Assembly: GCF_000429125.1 (NCBI RefSeq)
Contig: NZ_KE386850.1
Span: forward strand, 145,940-209,939
DNA from: Aequorivita capsosiphonis DSM 23843
GTDB lineage: Bacteria; Bacteroidota; Bacteroidia; Flavobacteriales; Flavobacteriaceae
Direction: 5' to 3'
DNA length: 64,000 nt
In this document: piece by piece, positions 1 through 8,005 of the stretch
Layout: every line of letters starts with the position of its first letter
How positions within the stretch are numbered: the first letter of the stretch is position 1
Position numbers and translations under genes: made by a program
Notes under the pieces: generated by a model
What the model was told of the DNA's origin: nothing
The model's input: only the letters and a program-made list of their open reading frames with translations
The model's database searches: none

Positions 1-687
1 AAAACCTATGCAGATTATAAAGCACAGGTTTTGGAAAGCCAGTTCACCGGGCAACTTCTGAAAATGAATAATCAAGATGTTTGGGTAAAGCTCATAGGTG
101 GTTTTAATGCTTACAATTTATTGGCAATCTATGGCGCTGCCCAACTTTTAGGTTTGGAGGATCTTGAAATACTTCAAATAATGAGCACCTTGGATAGTGT
201 TGACGGTAGATTTCAGTATTTGATTTCGGAGAAAAAAATCACCGCGATAGTCGATTACGCACATACACCAGATGCTCTGAAAAATGTTTTGGAAACTATT
301 AATAGCATCCGAACCGGAAATGAAGAGGTTATTACGGTTGTTGGTTGTGGTGGTGATCGCGATGCGAAAAAACGTCCCGTGATGGGGAATATCGCCGCTT
401 CGTTGAGTACCAAAGTGGTTTTTACTAGTGACAATCCGCGTACTGAAAACCCCGATACGATTATTGAGCAGATTGAAACTGGAGTATCTGCAGAAAATTA
501 TAAAAAAACAATTTCAATAACAAACCGGAAGGAAGCTATTAAAGCAGCTTGCCAGATGGCGCAGGAAAATGATATCATATTAATAGCTGGAAAAGGTCAT
601 GAAACCTATCAAGATATTAATGGGGAACGTATCGATTTTGATGATTTTAAAATAGTAAACCAACTTTTAACAGCCCTAAACAAGTAA
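1..687 (+). CDS. murE: UDP-N-acetylmuramyl tripeptide synthase MurE, C-terminal part
   Basis: The frame is open from base 1, so the gene is cut by the left edge; about 228 codons of a usual 480-490 remain. MurE adds the third stem-peptide residue to UDP-MurNAc-dipeptide in the cytoplasm. The fragment holds the end of the central Mur ligase domain (YAHTPDAL) and the C-terminal domain with GGDRDAKKRP and the DNPRTE motif. In the MurE family a D-N-P-R motif goes with meso-diaminopimelate as the added amino acid, as expected for a Gram-negative bacterium. The P-loop (GTNGKTT) lies outside the window. An internal TTG at 31 is not a real start. mraY begins 3 bp after the stop, so they are one operon. 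Confidence 0.95.
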   Translation, partial: KTYADYKAQVLESQFTGQLLKMNNQDVWVKLIGGFNAYNLLAIYGAAQLLGLEDLEILQIMSTLDSVDGRFQYLISEKKITAIVDYAHTPDALKNVLETINSIRTGNEEVITVVGCGGDRDAKKRPVMGNIAASLSTKVVFTSDNPRTENPDTIIEQIETGVSAENYKKTISITNRKEAIKAACQMAQENDIILIAGKGHETYQDINGERIDFDDFKIVNQLLTALNK

Positions 688-690
688 CCC

Positions 691-1923
691 ATGTTGTATT
701 ATCTTTTTGAATATCTGGATAAAACATACGATCTGCCAGGAACGGGTTTGTTTAATTTTATCACGTTTCGCGCGGCCTTGGCGGTTATATCATCACTTTT
801 CATTGCTACTGTATATGGGAAGAAAATAATTGCTTACCTGCGGAAAAAACAAATTGGCGAATCTGTCCGTGATTTAGGTCTAGAAGGACAAAATGAAAAG
901 GTGGGAACGCCAACAATGGGAGGAATTATAATCATTCTCGCAACATTGGTTCCTGTTTTGCTTTTTGCAAAACTTGAAAATATATATGTGATTCTGTTGA
1001 TTGTAACCACACTTTGGATGGGAGTAATCGGTTTTATTGATGATTATATCAAAAAGTTTAAAAACGACAAAGAAGGATTGCCGGGGAAGTTTAAGGTAAT
1101 TGGTCAAGTAGGTTTAGGACTTTTTGTTGGTGCTACTATGTTCTTTCATCCCGACATTGTTGTGCAGCGAAAAATTGACAATCCCGTTGCTCAAACCGAG
1201 ATAAATTCCAATACCCCAACTACTGAGCATTATGTTAGAGATAAGTCTATGCTCACAACCATACCTTTCGTAAAGGCTAATGAATTCAACTACTCCGAAC
1301 TTATAAGTTGGGCGGGAGAAAATTACAAGAGCTATGTGTGGTTGATTTTTATTCCAATTGTAATTTTCATTATTACTGCGGTTTCAAATGGCGCTAATCT
1401 TACTGATGGAATTGATGGGCTCGCGGCTGGAACTTCCGCAATTATAGGAATTACCCTCGCGCTGTTTGCGTGGGTTTCAGGCAACGTTATTTTTTCAGAC
1501 TATCTCAATATTATGTACATCCCCAACACGGGAGAAATGACCATATTTATTATGGCTTTTGTTGGTGCGCTTATTGGGTTTTTGTGGTACAACGCCTATC
1601 CAGCTCAAGTTTTTATGGGTGATACAGGAAGTTTAACCATTGGCGGAATTATCGCTGTAATAGCCATCGCCGTTCGAAAGGAATTGTTGATACCCATTCT
1701 CTGCGGCATCTTTTTAATGGAGAATCTATCCGTGGTTTTGCAGGTAGGCTGGTTTAAATACACGAAGAAAAAGTTTGGTGAAGGAAGGCGCATTTTTAGA
1801 ATGTCGCCACTACATCATCATTATCAAATAAAGGGCTTTCACGAAAGTAAGATTGTAACAAGGTTTTGGATTGTAGGAATATTTTTAGCAGTCATTACGA
1901 TTGTAACATTGAAAATTAGGTAA
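691..1923 (+). CDS. mraY: Phospho-N-acetylmuramoyl-pentapeptide transferase MraY
   Basis: MraY transfers phospho-MurNAc-pentapeptide to undecaprenyl phosphate, giving lipid I at the inner face of the cytoplasmic membrane. The 410-aa protein has about ten hydrophobic segments and the family signatures: DDYIKK with the Asp pair near residue 117, NLTDGIDG near 236, FMGDTGS near 308 and the HHH cluster near 375. It is about 50 residues longer than the E. coli enzyme (360 aa); the extra polar stretch around 155-210 sits between membrane segments and is, to my knowledge, usual in Bacteroidota MraY. It starts 3 bp after murE, so translation is likely coupled. Identity is certain; the role of the insert is unknown. 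Confidence 0.97.
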   Translation: MLYYLFEYLDKTYDLPGTGLFNFITFRAALAVISSLFIATVYGKKIIAYLRKKQIGESVRDLGLEGQNEKVGTPTMGGIIIILATLVPVLLFAKLENIYVILLIVTTLWMGVIGFIDDYIKKFKNDKEGLPGKFKVIGQVGLGLFVGATMFFHPDIVVQRKIDNPVAQTEINSNTPTTEHYVRDKSMLTTIPFVKANEFNYSELISWAGENYKSYVWLIFIPIVIFIITAVSNGANLTDGIDGLAAGTSAIIGITLALFAWVSGNVIFSDYLNIMYIPNTGEMTIFIMAFVGALIGFLWYNAYPAQVFMGDTGSLTIGGIIAVIAIAVRKELLIPILCGIFLMENLSVVLQVGWFKYTKKKFGEGRRIFRMSPLHHHYQIKGFHESKIVTRFWIVGIFLAVITIVTLKIR

Positions 1924-1928
1924 AAAAG

Positions 1929-2018
1929 TTGAAGCGTTTAGATATTTATGAACTTGCCCGCCTTAAAAGGGTTTATGAAAACACTTTCCGGCTTTTAGAC
2001 CTGATTAAAGAAAAATAA
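1929..2018 (+). CDS. Candidate 29-codon micro-ORF between mraY and murD
   Basis: The 107-bp gap between mraY and murD holds a short frame with a TTG start and a TAA stop. It would encode a highly charged, helix-prone peptide beginning LKRLDIYELARLKR and ending LLDLIKEK, with hydrophobic residues spaced as in an amphipathic helix. No ATG is available and no ribosome binding site is visible, but such sites are generally absent in this genome. The frame is closed by a TAG just upstream (1917-1919). I do not recognise a family. It may be a real small protein of the dcw operon or chance; conservation of the peptide in relatives would decide. Confidence 0.25.
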   Translation: MKRLDIYELARLKRVYENTFRLLDLIKEK

Positions 2019-2030
2019 TATCAATGAATT

Positions 2031-3368
2031 ATGAAACAAAGAATTGTAATTCTTGGTGCTGGTGAAAGCGGTGTTGGAACTGCTATTTTAGCCAAAATGA
2101 AGGGGTTTGAGGTGTTTGTTTCAGACTTCGGAAAAATAAAAGAAAAGTACAAACACGTTCTTTTAAATAATGGGATTGAATGGGAAGAGGAAGGTCATTC
2201 TGAAGAAAAAATTCTCTCTGCCAATGTTGTGATGAAAAGTCCGGGAATTCCGGAGACGGCGCCAATAGTCAAAAAATTGCACGCGAATGATGTGAAAGTG
2301 ATTTCAGAAATTGAATTCGCTTCAAAATTCACAACGGCGAATATCGTAGGGATTACCGGAAGCAACGGAAAAACAACTACCGCTTGTTTAACATACGAAT
2401 TGTTGAAAAATGGTGGATTGAATGTCGCTTTAGGTGGAAACATCGGGAAAAGTTTTGCGGAACAAGTTTCGGAAGCGAGGTATGAAAATTTTGTTTTGGA
2501 ACTCAGTAGTTTTCAGCTTGACGGAATTGAAACCTTTGCGCCACACATTGCACTTTTGATCAATTTGAGTCCAGATCATTTGGATAGATATGATTACAAA
2601 TATGAAAATTATATTGAATCAAAATTCAGGATTATAATGAATCAGACCTCTGAAGATTATTTTATATATGATGCGGATGATGTAGAAATTATAAAATGGC
2701 TTTCAAAAAACCCCATAAAATCGCAGCCACTACCTTTTTCGGTTAAAAGAGAACTGAAACAGGGAGCATTTAAAAGAAACAACGAAATAATAATAAAAAT
2801 AAATAATAAAGAATTCAATATGCCAATCGCAACAATAGGAATCCAAGGAGAGCACAATGTGAAAAATGCAATGGCCGCTTCAACGGTAGCTACCTTATTA
2901 AGAATTAGAAAACAAACCATTCGTGAAAGTTTGGAAGGTTTTCAAGGCGTGGAACACCGACTTGAAAATGTTTTAAAAATTAATAATGTGTTGTATGTAA
3001 ACGACAGCAAAGCAACCAATGTGAACGCTACTTTTTTCGCGCTAGACAGCATGGAAAACCCAACGGTTTGGATTGTTGGCGGGGTGGACAAGGGTAACGA
3101 ATACAGCGAGCTTATGCCATTGGTAAATGAAAAAGTAAAAGCGATAATTTGCTTGGGTGTGGATAATGAAAAATTGATTGCAGCCTTTGGAAATATTGTG
3201 GATACTATTGTTGAAACTGATTCAATGGCTATGGCGGTTAAGATTGCGTACAAATTGGCTGAGCGCAACAATACCGTTTTACTTTCTCCTGCCTGTGCGA
3301 GTTTTGATTTATTTGAGAACTACGAAGATCGCGGAAGACAATTTAAAGAAGCAGTCCGAAATTTATAA
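2031..3368 (+). CDS. murD: UDP-N-acetylmuramoylalanine--D-glutamate ligase MurD
   Basis: MurD adds D-glutamate to UDP-MurNAc-L-Ala using ATP in the cytoplasm. The 445-aa protein starts with a Rossmann-like UDP-binding domain (ILGAGESGVG, residues 6-16), then the Mur ligase P-loop GSNGKTTT at 110-117, the LSSFQLDG stretch, NLSPDHLDRY, and the C-terminal domain with the NDSKATN motif near residue 325. Length is normal (E. coli 438). It follows mraY after 107 bp and precedes ftsW by 66 bp; that second gap is an A-rich strip of CAATAA/AATAATAATC-type sequence without genes. It belongs to the dcw operon. Confidence 0.97.
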   Translation: MKQRIVILGAGESGVGTAILAKMKGFEVFVSDFGKIKEKYKHVLLNNGIEWEEEGHSEEKILSANVVMKSPGIPETAPIVKKLHANDVKVISEIEFASKFTTANIVGITGSNGKTTTACLTYELLKNGGLNVALGGNIGKSFAEQVSEARYENFVLELSSFQLDGIETFAPHIALLINLSPDHLDRYDYKYENYIESKFRIIMNQTSEDYFIYDADDVEIIKWLSKNPIKSQPLPFSVKRELKQGAFKRNNEIIIKINNKEFNMPIATIGIQGEHNVKNAMAASTVATLLRIRKQTIRESLEGFQGVEHRLENVLKINNVLYVNDSKATNVNATFFALDSMENPTVWIVGGVDKGNEYSELMPLVNEKVKAIICLGVDNEKLIAAFGNIVDTIVETDSMAMAVKIAYKLAERNNTVLLSPACASFDLFENYEDRGRQFKEAVRNL

Positions 3369-3434
3369 ATATCAAAACCACAAAAAAATAAGCAATAACA
3401 ATAAATAATAACAATAAACAATAAGTAATAATCA

Positions 3435-4625
3435 GTGCGAAACATATTCCAATACATACAAGGTGACAGGGCGATTTGGGGGATCATCGGTTTTTTGGCG
3501 CTCTTTTCCTTCTTGCCAGTTTATAGTGCGAGCAGTAATTTGGCCTATATGTATGGCGATGGAAGCACTTTTCCATATTTATTCTGGCATTTTGCACATT
3601 TAATTTTAGGTTTTGCAATTTTATACGGCGTACACAAAATTCCTTACAACTATTTTAGAGGCTTGTCAATCATAGCGGTTCCCATTGTAATTATATTGTT
3701 GGTAGTAACCATGGCTGAGGGAAAAACTATTGATGGGGCCAATGCCAGTCGTTGGATCCGAATTCCTTTTGTGGGGGTTACTTTTCAAACTTCAACGTTG
3801 GCAGGTGTAGTTTTAATGACTTACGTAGCACGCTATTTATCACGAATAAAAGATAAAACGCTCACATTCAAAGAAACTATATTGCCCTTATGGTTTCCAG
3901 TATTTTTTGTACTTGCTTTAATTCTGCCGGCCAACTTCTCCACAACAGCCATTTTCTTTGCGATGGTAATAGTTTTGGTTTTTATTGGGGGTTATCCACT
4001 TCGTTATTTAGGAATTATTTTAGGTGCGGGGTTAATTTTTCTTATGCTTTTTGTCCTTAGTGCGAAAGCATTTCCTGGCGTGTTTTCTAACCGTGTGGAT
4101 ACTTGGATCAACAGGGTTGAAAATTTTGCCGACAATAAAGATACCGATGCAGATTATCAAATAGAAAAAGCAAAAATAGCTATAGCATCTGGTGGAATAA
4201 CAGGATTAGGACCCGGTAAAAGTGTTCAGAAAAACTTTTTACCGCAGTCATCCTCAGATTTTATCTATGCTATTATAGTGGAAGAATTCGGCCTTGTAGG
4301 TGGTCTCTTTTTAATGCTGCTCTATTTGTTATTGCTATTTAGAATTGTTGTGGTCGCGCATAAATCCACCTCGATTTTTGGGAAGCTACTCGTTGTTGGT
4401 GTAGGCATGCCGATTATTTTTCGGGCCTTGATAAATATGTCTGTGGCAGTCGAGTTATTTCCTGTAACCGGACAAAATCTGCCATTGATTAGTAGTGGAG
4501 GTACCTCAATATGGATGACGTGTTTGGCAATGGGAATGATTTTAAGTGTGAGCGCAAAACGTGAAGTAGTGGTAAAAGAAGAAACGGAAGAAAATCCATT
4601 GGATATTTTAAGTGAAACAATATAA
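3435..4625 (+). CDS. ftsW: Divisome SEDS peptidoglycan polymerase FtsW
   Basis: FtsW is the SEDS-family glycosyltransferase that polymerises lipid II at the septum with FtsI; the protein is almost entirely membrane embedded. The 396-aa product has about ten hydrophobic segments, opens with an N-terminal stretch ending RAIWGIIGFLALFSF, and carries SEDS signatures such as ANASRWIRIP, a GGITGLGPGKS loop, QSSSDFIYAIIVEEFG and LPLISSGGTS near the C-terminus. The start is GTG at 3435, right after an A-rich leader; no ATG lies close by. The order murD-ftsW-murG supports FtsW over its paralogue RodA. The C-terminal tail is acidic and cytoplasmic. Confidence 0.95.
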   Translation: MRNIFQYIQGDRAIWGIIGFLALFSFLPVYSASSNLAYMYGDGSTFPYLFWHFAHLILGFAILYGVHKIPYNYFRGLSIIAVPIVIILLVVTMAEGKTIDGANASRWIRIPFVGVTFQTSTLAGVVLMTYVARYLSRIKDKTLTFKETILPLWFPVFFVLALILPANFSTTAIFFAMVIVLVFIGGYPLRYLGIILGAGLIFLMLFVLSAKAFPGVFSNRVDTWINRVENFADNKDTDADYQIEKAKIAIASGGITGLGPGKSVQKNFLPQSSSDFIYAIIVEEFGLVGGLFLMLLYLLLLFRIVVVAHKSTSIFGKLLVVGVGMPIIFRALINMSVAVELFPVTGQNLPLISSGGTSIWMTCLAMGMILSVSAKREVVVKEETEENPLDILSETI

Positions 4626-4631
4626 CCGTAG

Positions 4632-4651
4632 AGACGCATTATAACGCGTCT
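4632..4651. repeat. Intergenic palindrome (AGACGC...GCGTCT)
   Basis: In the 107-bp ftsW-murG gap, AGACGC (4632-4637) is complementary to GCGTCT (4646-4651) around an 8-nt loop. The flanks read GTAGAGACGC, which resembles the dispersed GTAGAGACGC/GCGTCTCTAC palindromes I recall from many Bacteroidota and cyanobacterial genomes. There is no T-run after it, so a terminator inside this operon is unlikely. Confidence 0.5.
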
Positions 4652-4670
4652 AGGTTAAAAAGAAAAACGA

Positions 4671-4691
4671 AGAACAAAGAACAAAGAACAA
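4671..4691 (+). repeat. Heptanucleotide tandem repeat (AGAACAA x3)
   Basis: Three perfect 7-bp units AGAACAA stand in an 80-bp almost pure purine tract (4654-4733) that leads directly into the GTG start of murG. The tract contains no GGAGG. It probably forms an unstructured, A-rich translation leader. Confidence 0.6.
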
Positions 4692-4732
4692 AGTGTAAAG
4701 AAGAAAGAAAAAAGAAAAAAGAGTAGAGAAAA

Positions 4733-5824
4733 GTGAAACCAAAAAAATTCATCATATCAGGCGGAGGAACTGGGGGGCATATTTACCCGGCCATTGCCAT
4801 TGCGAACGAGTTAAAATCTCGTTTTGCAGATGCTGAATTTTTATTTGTTGGCGCCCAGGATCGAATGGAAATGGAGAGAGTGCCGCAGGCAGGGTATAAA
4901 ATAAAAGGCCTTTGGATTTCTGGTTTACAGCGAAGTCTGTCTTTACAGAATTTAGCATTTCCGCTAAAGTTGGTTTCCAGTTTAAGCAAGTCACAAAGAA
5001 TTCTTAGGCAATTTAAACCTGATGTAGCCATCGGAACCGGCGGATATGCCAGTGCGCCTTTATTGCGTATGGCTGCAATGAGAAATATTCCTTGCTTAAT
5101 TCAGGAACAGAACAGCCACGCAGGAATAACGAACAAATGGTTGAGCGGAAAAGTGCAAAAAATTTGTGTGGCGTATGAAGGTATGGGTGCATTCTTTCCT
5201 TCAGAAAAAATAAAGTTAACAGGTAATCCTGTTCGGCAAGATTTGCTGACTACTATTTCAAAAGAAGAAGCCATATCATTCTTCAATTTGAAAAAGGAGA
5301 AGAAAACGCTGTTGGTTTTAGGTGGGAGTTTAGGGGCGAGAAGGATAAATGAACTCATTGAAAAGTCATTGCCATTTTTTGCAAAACACAAGCTGCAGGT
5401 AATTTGGCAATGCGGCAAATTTTATGAAGAAACATATAAAAACAAAGGAAGTGAAACCGTGCAAATACATGCGTTTTTAAACAGGATGGATATGGCCTAT
5501 GCGGCAGCAGATTTTATAATTTCAAGAGCGGGTGCGCTTTCTGTTTCTGAGTTGTGTTTGGTGGGTAAACCGGTAGTTTTTATTCCATCTCCAAACGTGG
5601 CAGAGGATCATCAAACGAAAAACGCAACGGCAATTTCGGAAAAGAATGCGGCCTTGTTGATTAGCGAAAGTGAGCTGGATTCCAGTTTTGAAAATAATTT
5701 TTTAGAATTGATTGCTTCCGAAGAAAAACAAAACACACTTTCAGAAAACATAAAGAAACTGGCAAAACCAAATGCCACAAAAGATATAGTTGAAGAAATT
5801 GAGAAACTATTAAAAATGAGTTGA
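4733..5824 (+). CDS. murG: UDP-GlcNAc:lipid I N-acetylglucosaminyltransferase MurG
   Basis: MurG converts lipid I to lipid II at the inner face of the membrane (GT28 glycosyltransferase). The 363-aa protein starts with the glycine-rich loop [11 protein letters not shown] (10-20), followed by GTGGYASAP, the [11 protein letters not shown] motif near 125, a second G-loop ([11 protein letters not shown]) near 197, and the [10 protein letters not shown] donor-site region near 262. Length matches E. coli (355). The start is GTG; no upstream in-frame alternative gives a better family fit. It lies between ftsW and murC in the dcw operon. Confidence 0.96.
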   Translation: MKPKKFIISGGGTGGHIYPAIAIANELKSRFADAEFLFVGAQDRMEMERVPQAGYKIKGLWISGLQRSLSLQNLAFPLKLVSSLSKSQRILRQFKPDVAIGTGGYASAPLLRMAAMRNIPCLIQEQNSHAGITNKWLSGKVQKICVAYEGMGAFFPSEKIKLTGNPVRQDLLTTISKEEAISFFNLKKEKKTLLVLGGSLGARRINELIEKSLPFFAKHKLQVIWQCGKFYEETYKNKGSETVQIHAFLNRMDMAYAAADFIISRAGALSVSELCLVGKPVVFIPSPNVAEDHQTKNATAISEKNAALLISESELDSSFENNFLELIASEEKQNTLSENIKKLAKPNATKDIVEEIEKLLKMS

Positions 5825-5835
5825 AGAGTTGAGAT

Positions 5836-5874
5836 GTCGATGAATTTAGGGGCTAAACTTCTAAACTCATCGAC
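5836..5874. repeat. Long imperfect hairpin in the murG-murC gap
   Basis: GTCGATGA (5836-5843) pairs with TCATCGAC (5867-5874); after one A/C mismatch TTTAG (5845-5849) pairs with CTAAA (5861-5865), leaving an 11-nt loop. The result is a 13-bp stem. No T-run follows, so it is not a classical terminator; it could be a processing or mRNA-stability element, or a dispersed palindrome. Confidence 0.55.
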
Positions 5875-5907
5875 TAAAATTAAATTTTGAACCTTGAATT
5901 TTAAACC

Positions 5908-7284
5908 TTGAATAACATTAAAAACATACAAACCTTCTATTTCATCGGTATCGGTGGGATTGGGATGAGTGCGCTCGCACGTTATTTCAAAATGCAAGGG
6001 AAGGCTGTGTTTGGTTATGACAAGACTTCAACCGATCTAACTGACGCATTGGTTTCCGAAGGAATTCCGGTGACATTTACTGATGAAATTTCAGAAATCC
6101 AAGCAGAGGTTGTTTCGAATGCCTCGCCTGCCGATAGGAGGGAAAACGTGTTGGTGGTTTATACCCCTGCAGTTCCTAAGAATAATAAAATTTTAAACTT
6201 TTTCTTATCAGAAGATTTTACAATCGTGAAACGCGCCGAACTTTTAGGTGAAGTATCCAAAAATACACTTTGTCTTGCCGTTGCCGGAACGCACGGAAAA
6301 ACAACAACTTCGGCGATTTTAGGCCATTTGTTAGCAGCGTGTAATATGCCGGTTACCGCGTTTTTAGGCGGGATCGCTGAAAATTACAATTCGAATTTTA
6401 TTTACAAAGGCAGCGAAATAACCGTCGTGGAAGCAGATGAGTTTGATCGCTCCTTTTTACAACTTAGACCAGACATCGCCTGCGTTACTTCGATGGACGC
6501 GGATCATCTGGATATTTATGGAGATATTTCAGAAATCGAGAATGCCTTTATAAGCTTTGCTGATTTGGTTGAAAAGAAGGAAAATCTATTTGTTAAAAAA
6601 GACCTTCCGCTTAACGGGTTGTCGGTTGCGGTAGAAGAAACAGCCGATTATTCAGCTCAAAACATTAGAATTGATAATGGAGCTTATTTGTTCAATTTAA
6701 AAACTCCTTCAGAAACTTTTAAAAATTTAACTTTTAATCTTCCTGGGCATCATAATCTTACAAATGCCGTTATGGCATTAGGGATGGCAATTTTAGCAGG
6801 AAGCCCCAGAGATATGCTGCCTAAGGCTTTAGCATCTTTTACGGGTGTAAGGCGAAGGTTTTCATATAAAATAAAAACGGAAGAACTAGTCTTGATTGAC
6901 GATTATGCCCATCACCCAACAGAATTGGATGCACTTTATCAAGCAGTTGAGGAAATGTATCCAAATGACCATAAGCAGATCGTTTTTCAGCCACATCTTT
7001 TTAGTAGAACACGTGATTTTGCGGAAGCATTTGCAAAAAGTCTTTCACAATTTGATGAAGTTGTATTGTTGGATATCTACCCTGCGCGCGAAGAACCAAT
7101 AGAAGGTATTACTTCGCAATGGCTGTTGAATCAGGTTACTGTAACAAAAAAAAGGTTGGTGTTTAAATCTGCTTTACCCGAAGTATTGTTAGAGTCTAAA
7201 TGTAAGGTAAAATTGTTGGTAGGTGCCGGAGACATTGGTGTTGAAGTGAATAAGATAACTGAAAAATTGAAAAATGAAGCGTAG
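5908..7284 (+). CDS. murC: UDP-N-acetylmuramate--L-alanine ligase MurC
   Basis: MurC adds L-alanine to UDP-MurNAc, the first amino-acid step of the stem peptide. The 458-aa protein shows the nucleotide-sugar loop GIGGIGMS (14-21), the ATP P-loop GTHGKTTT (127-134), EADEFDRSF, MDADHLDIYGD and the C-terminal DDYAHHPTE and HLFSRTRDF motifs. Length is close to E. coli (491). The chosen start is TTG at 5908, because the glycine-rich loop follows after 13 residues and no ATG precedes it in frame. The 3' end overlaps ftsQ by 11 bp. The upstream gap has short repeats (ACCTTGAATTTT/AAACCTTGAA) and the hairpin at 5836. Confidence 0.96.
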   Translation: MNNIKNIQTFYFIGIGGIGMSALARYFKMQGKAVFGYDKTSTDLTDALVSEGIPVTFTDEISEIQAEVVSNASPADRRENVLVVYTPAVPKNNKILNFFLSEDFTIVKRAELLGEVSKNTLCLAVAGTHGKTTTSAILGHLLAACNMPVTAFLGGIAENYNSNFIYKGSEITVVEADEFDRSFLQLRPDIACVTSMDADHLDIYGDISEIENAFISFADLVEKKENLFVKKDLPLNGLSVAVEETADYSAQNIRIDNGAYLFNLKTPSETFKNLTFNLPGHHNLTNAVMALGMAILAGSPRDMLPKALASFTGVRRRFSYKIKTEELVLIDDYAHHPTELDALYQAVEEMYPNDHKQIVFQPHLFSRTRDFAEAFAKSLSQFDEVVLLDIYPAREEPIEGITSQWLLNQVTVTKKRLVFKSALPEVLLESKCKVKLLVGAGDIGVEVNKITEKLKNEA

Positions 7285-8005
7285 TCTAGTAATACTTAAG
7301 TTTCTCATTTTGCTTGGGCTGATAGCCTTTCTTTTCAGTTTTACTAAGAAGCGAAATGATAACAGAAAACTGACCAAGATTGAGGTGGAATTCCTTGACG
7401 ATAACAGTCCGTTTATCACCCATAATACAGTTAATAAATTGTTGATACTAAATCAAGCAAAGGTTACGGACATAGACAAAGAAGGTTTAGTTTTGAGAAA
7501 GATGGAAAAGCGGCTTTTGGAAAACCCTATGGTTCGTACTGCCCAGGTTTATGTGACGATTGATGGTACTTTAGGAGCGAAAATTGAACAACGAAAACCA
7601 ATAGGAAGAGTGTCTGCGTCGCCAGATTACTATTTAGATGAAGACGGAAAGCGCATGCCATTGTCTGAAGTCTATTCGGCTAGAGTTCCACTAATTACTG
7701 GAGATTCAGAGAATGATTTTAATGAAGTTACCTCCTTACTTCTGAAAATAAATAAGGATGAGTTTATGAAAACAAGTGTAGTGGGGATAGACAGAAAAAA
7801 GGATGGCGATATAGAATTGGAGCTTCGAAAGACGAATTTGAAAGTTCTCTTCGGAAAGCCAGAAGATATTGATAAAAAGTTTCAAAACTTTAAGGCATTT
7901 TATAAAAAAACAAAAGAAGATAGTACCCTTTTTGGGTACAATTTGGTAAACTTGAAATTTGATAGTCAGGTAATTGCCACAAAAAAATTTGGCCATGGAA
8001 AATGA
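7274..8005 (+). CDS. ftsQ: Cell division protein FtsQ (DivIB-like)
   Basis: FtsQ is a single-pass membrane protein that links early and late divisome proteins. The 243-aa product has a short basic N-terminus, one membrane segment (FLILLGLIAFLFSF, about residues 9-23), then a POTRA-like beta/alpha region (FITHNTVNKLL to IEQRKPIGRV) and the beta domain. Sequence conservation in this family is low, so the call rests on topology and on the murC-ftsQ-ftsA-ftsZ order. It overlaps murC by 11 bp and ftsA by 11 bp, indicating tight translational coupling. Confidence 0.9.
   Translation: MKRSLVILKFLILLGLIAFLFSFTKKRNDNRKLTKIEVEFLDDNSPFITHNTVNKLLILNQAKVTDIDKEGLVLRKMEKRLLENPMVRTAQVYVTIDGTLGAKIEQRKPIGRVSASPDYYLDEDGKRMPLSEVYSARVPLITGDSENDFNEVTSLLLKINKDEFMKTSVVGIDRKKDGDIELELRKTNLKVLFGKPEDIDKKFQNFKAFYKKTKEDSTLFGYNLVNLKFDSQVIATKKFGHGK

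Noticed and set aside
5611-5997. 128-aa minus-strand frame across the murG-murC junction
   Set aside because: Runs antisense through two certain genes and their spacer hairpin; no motif.
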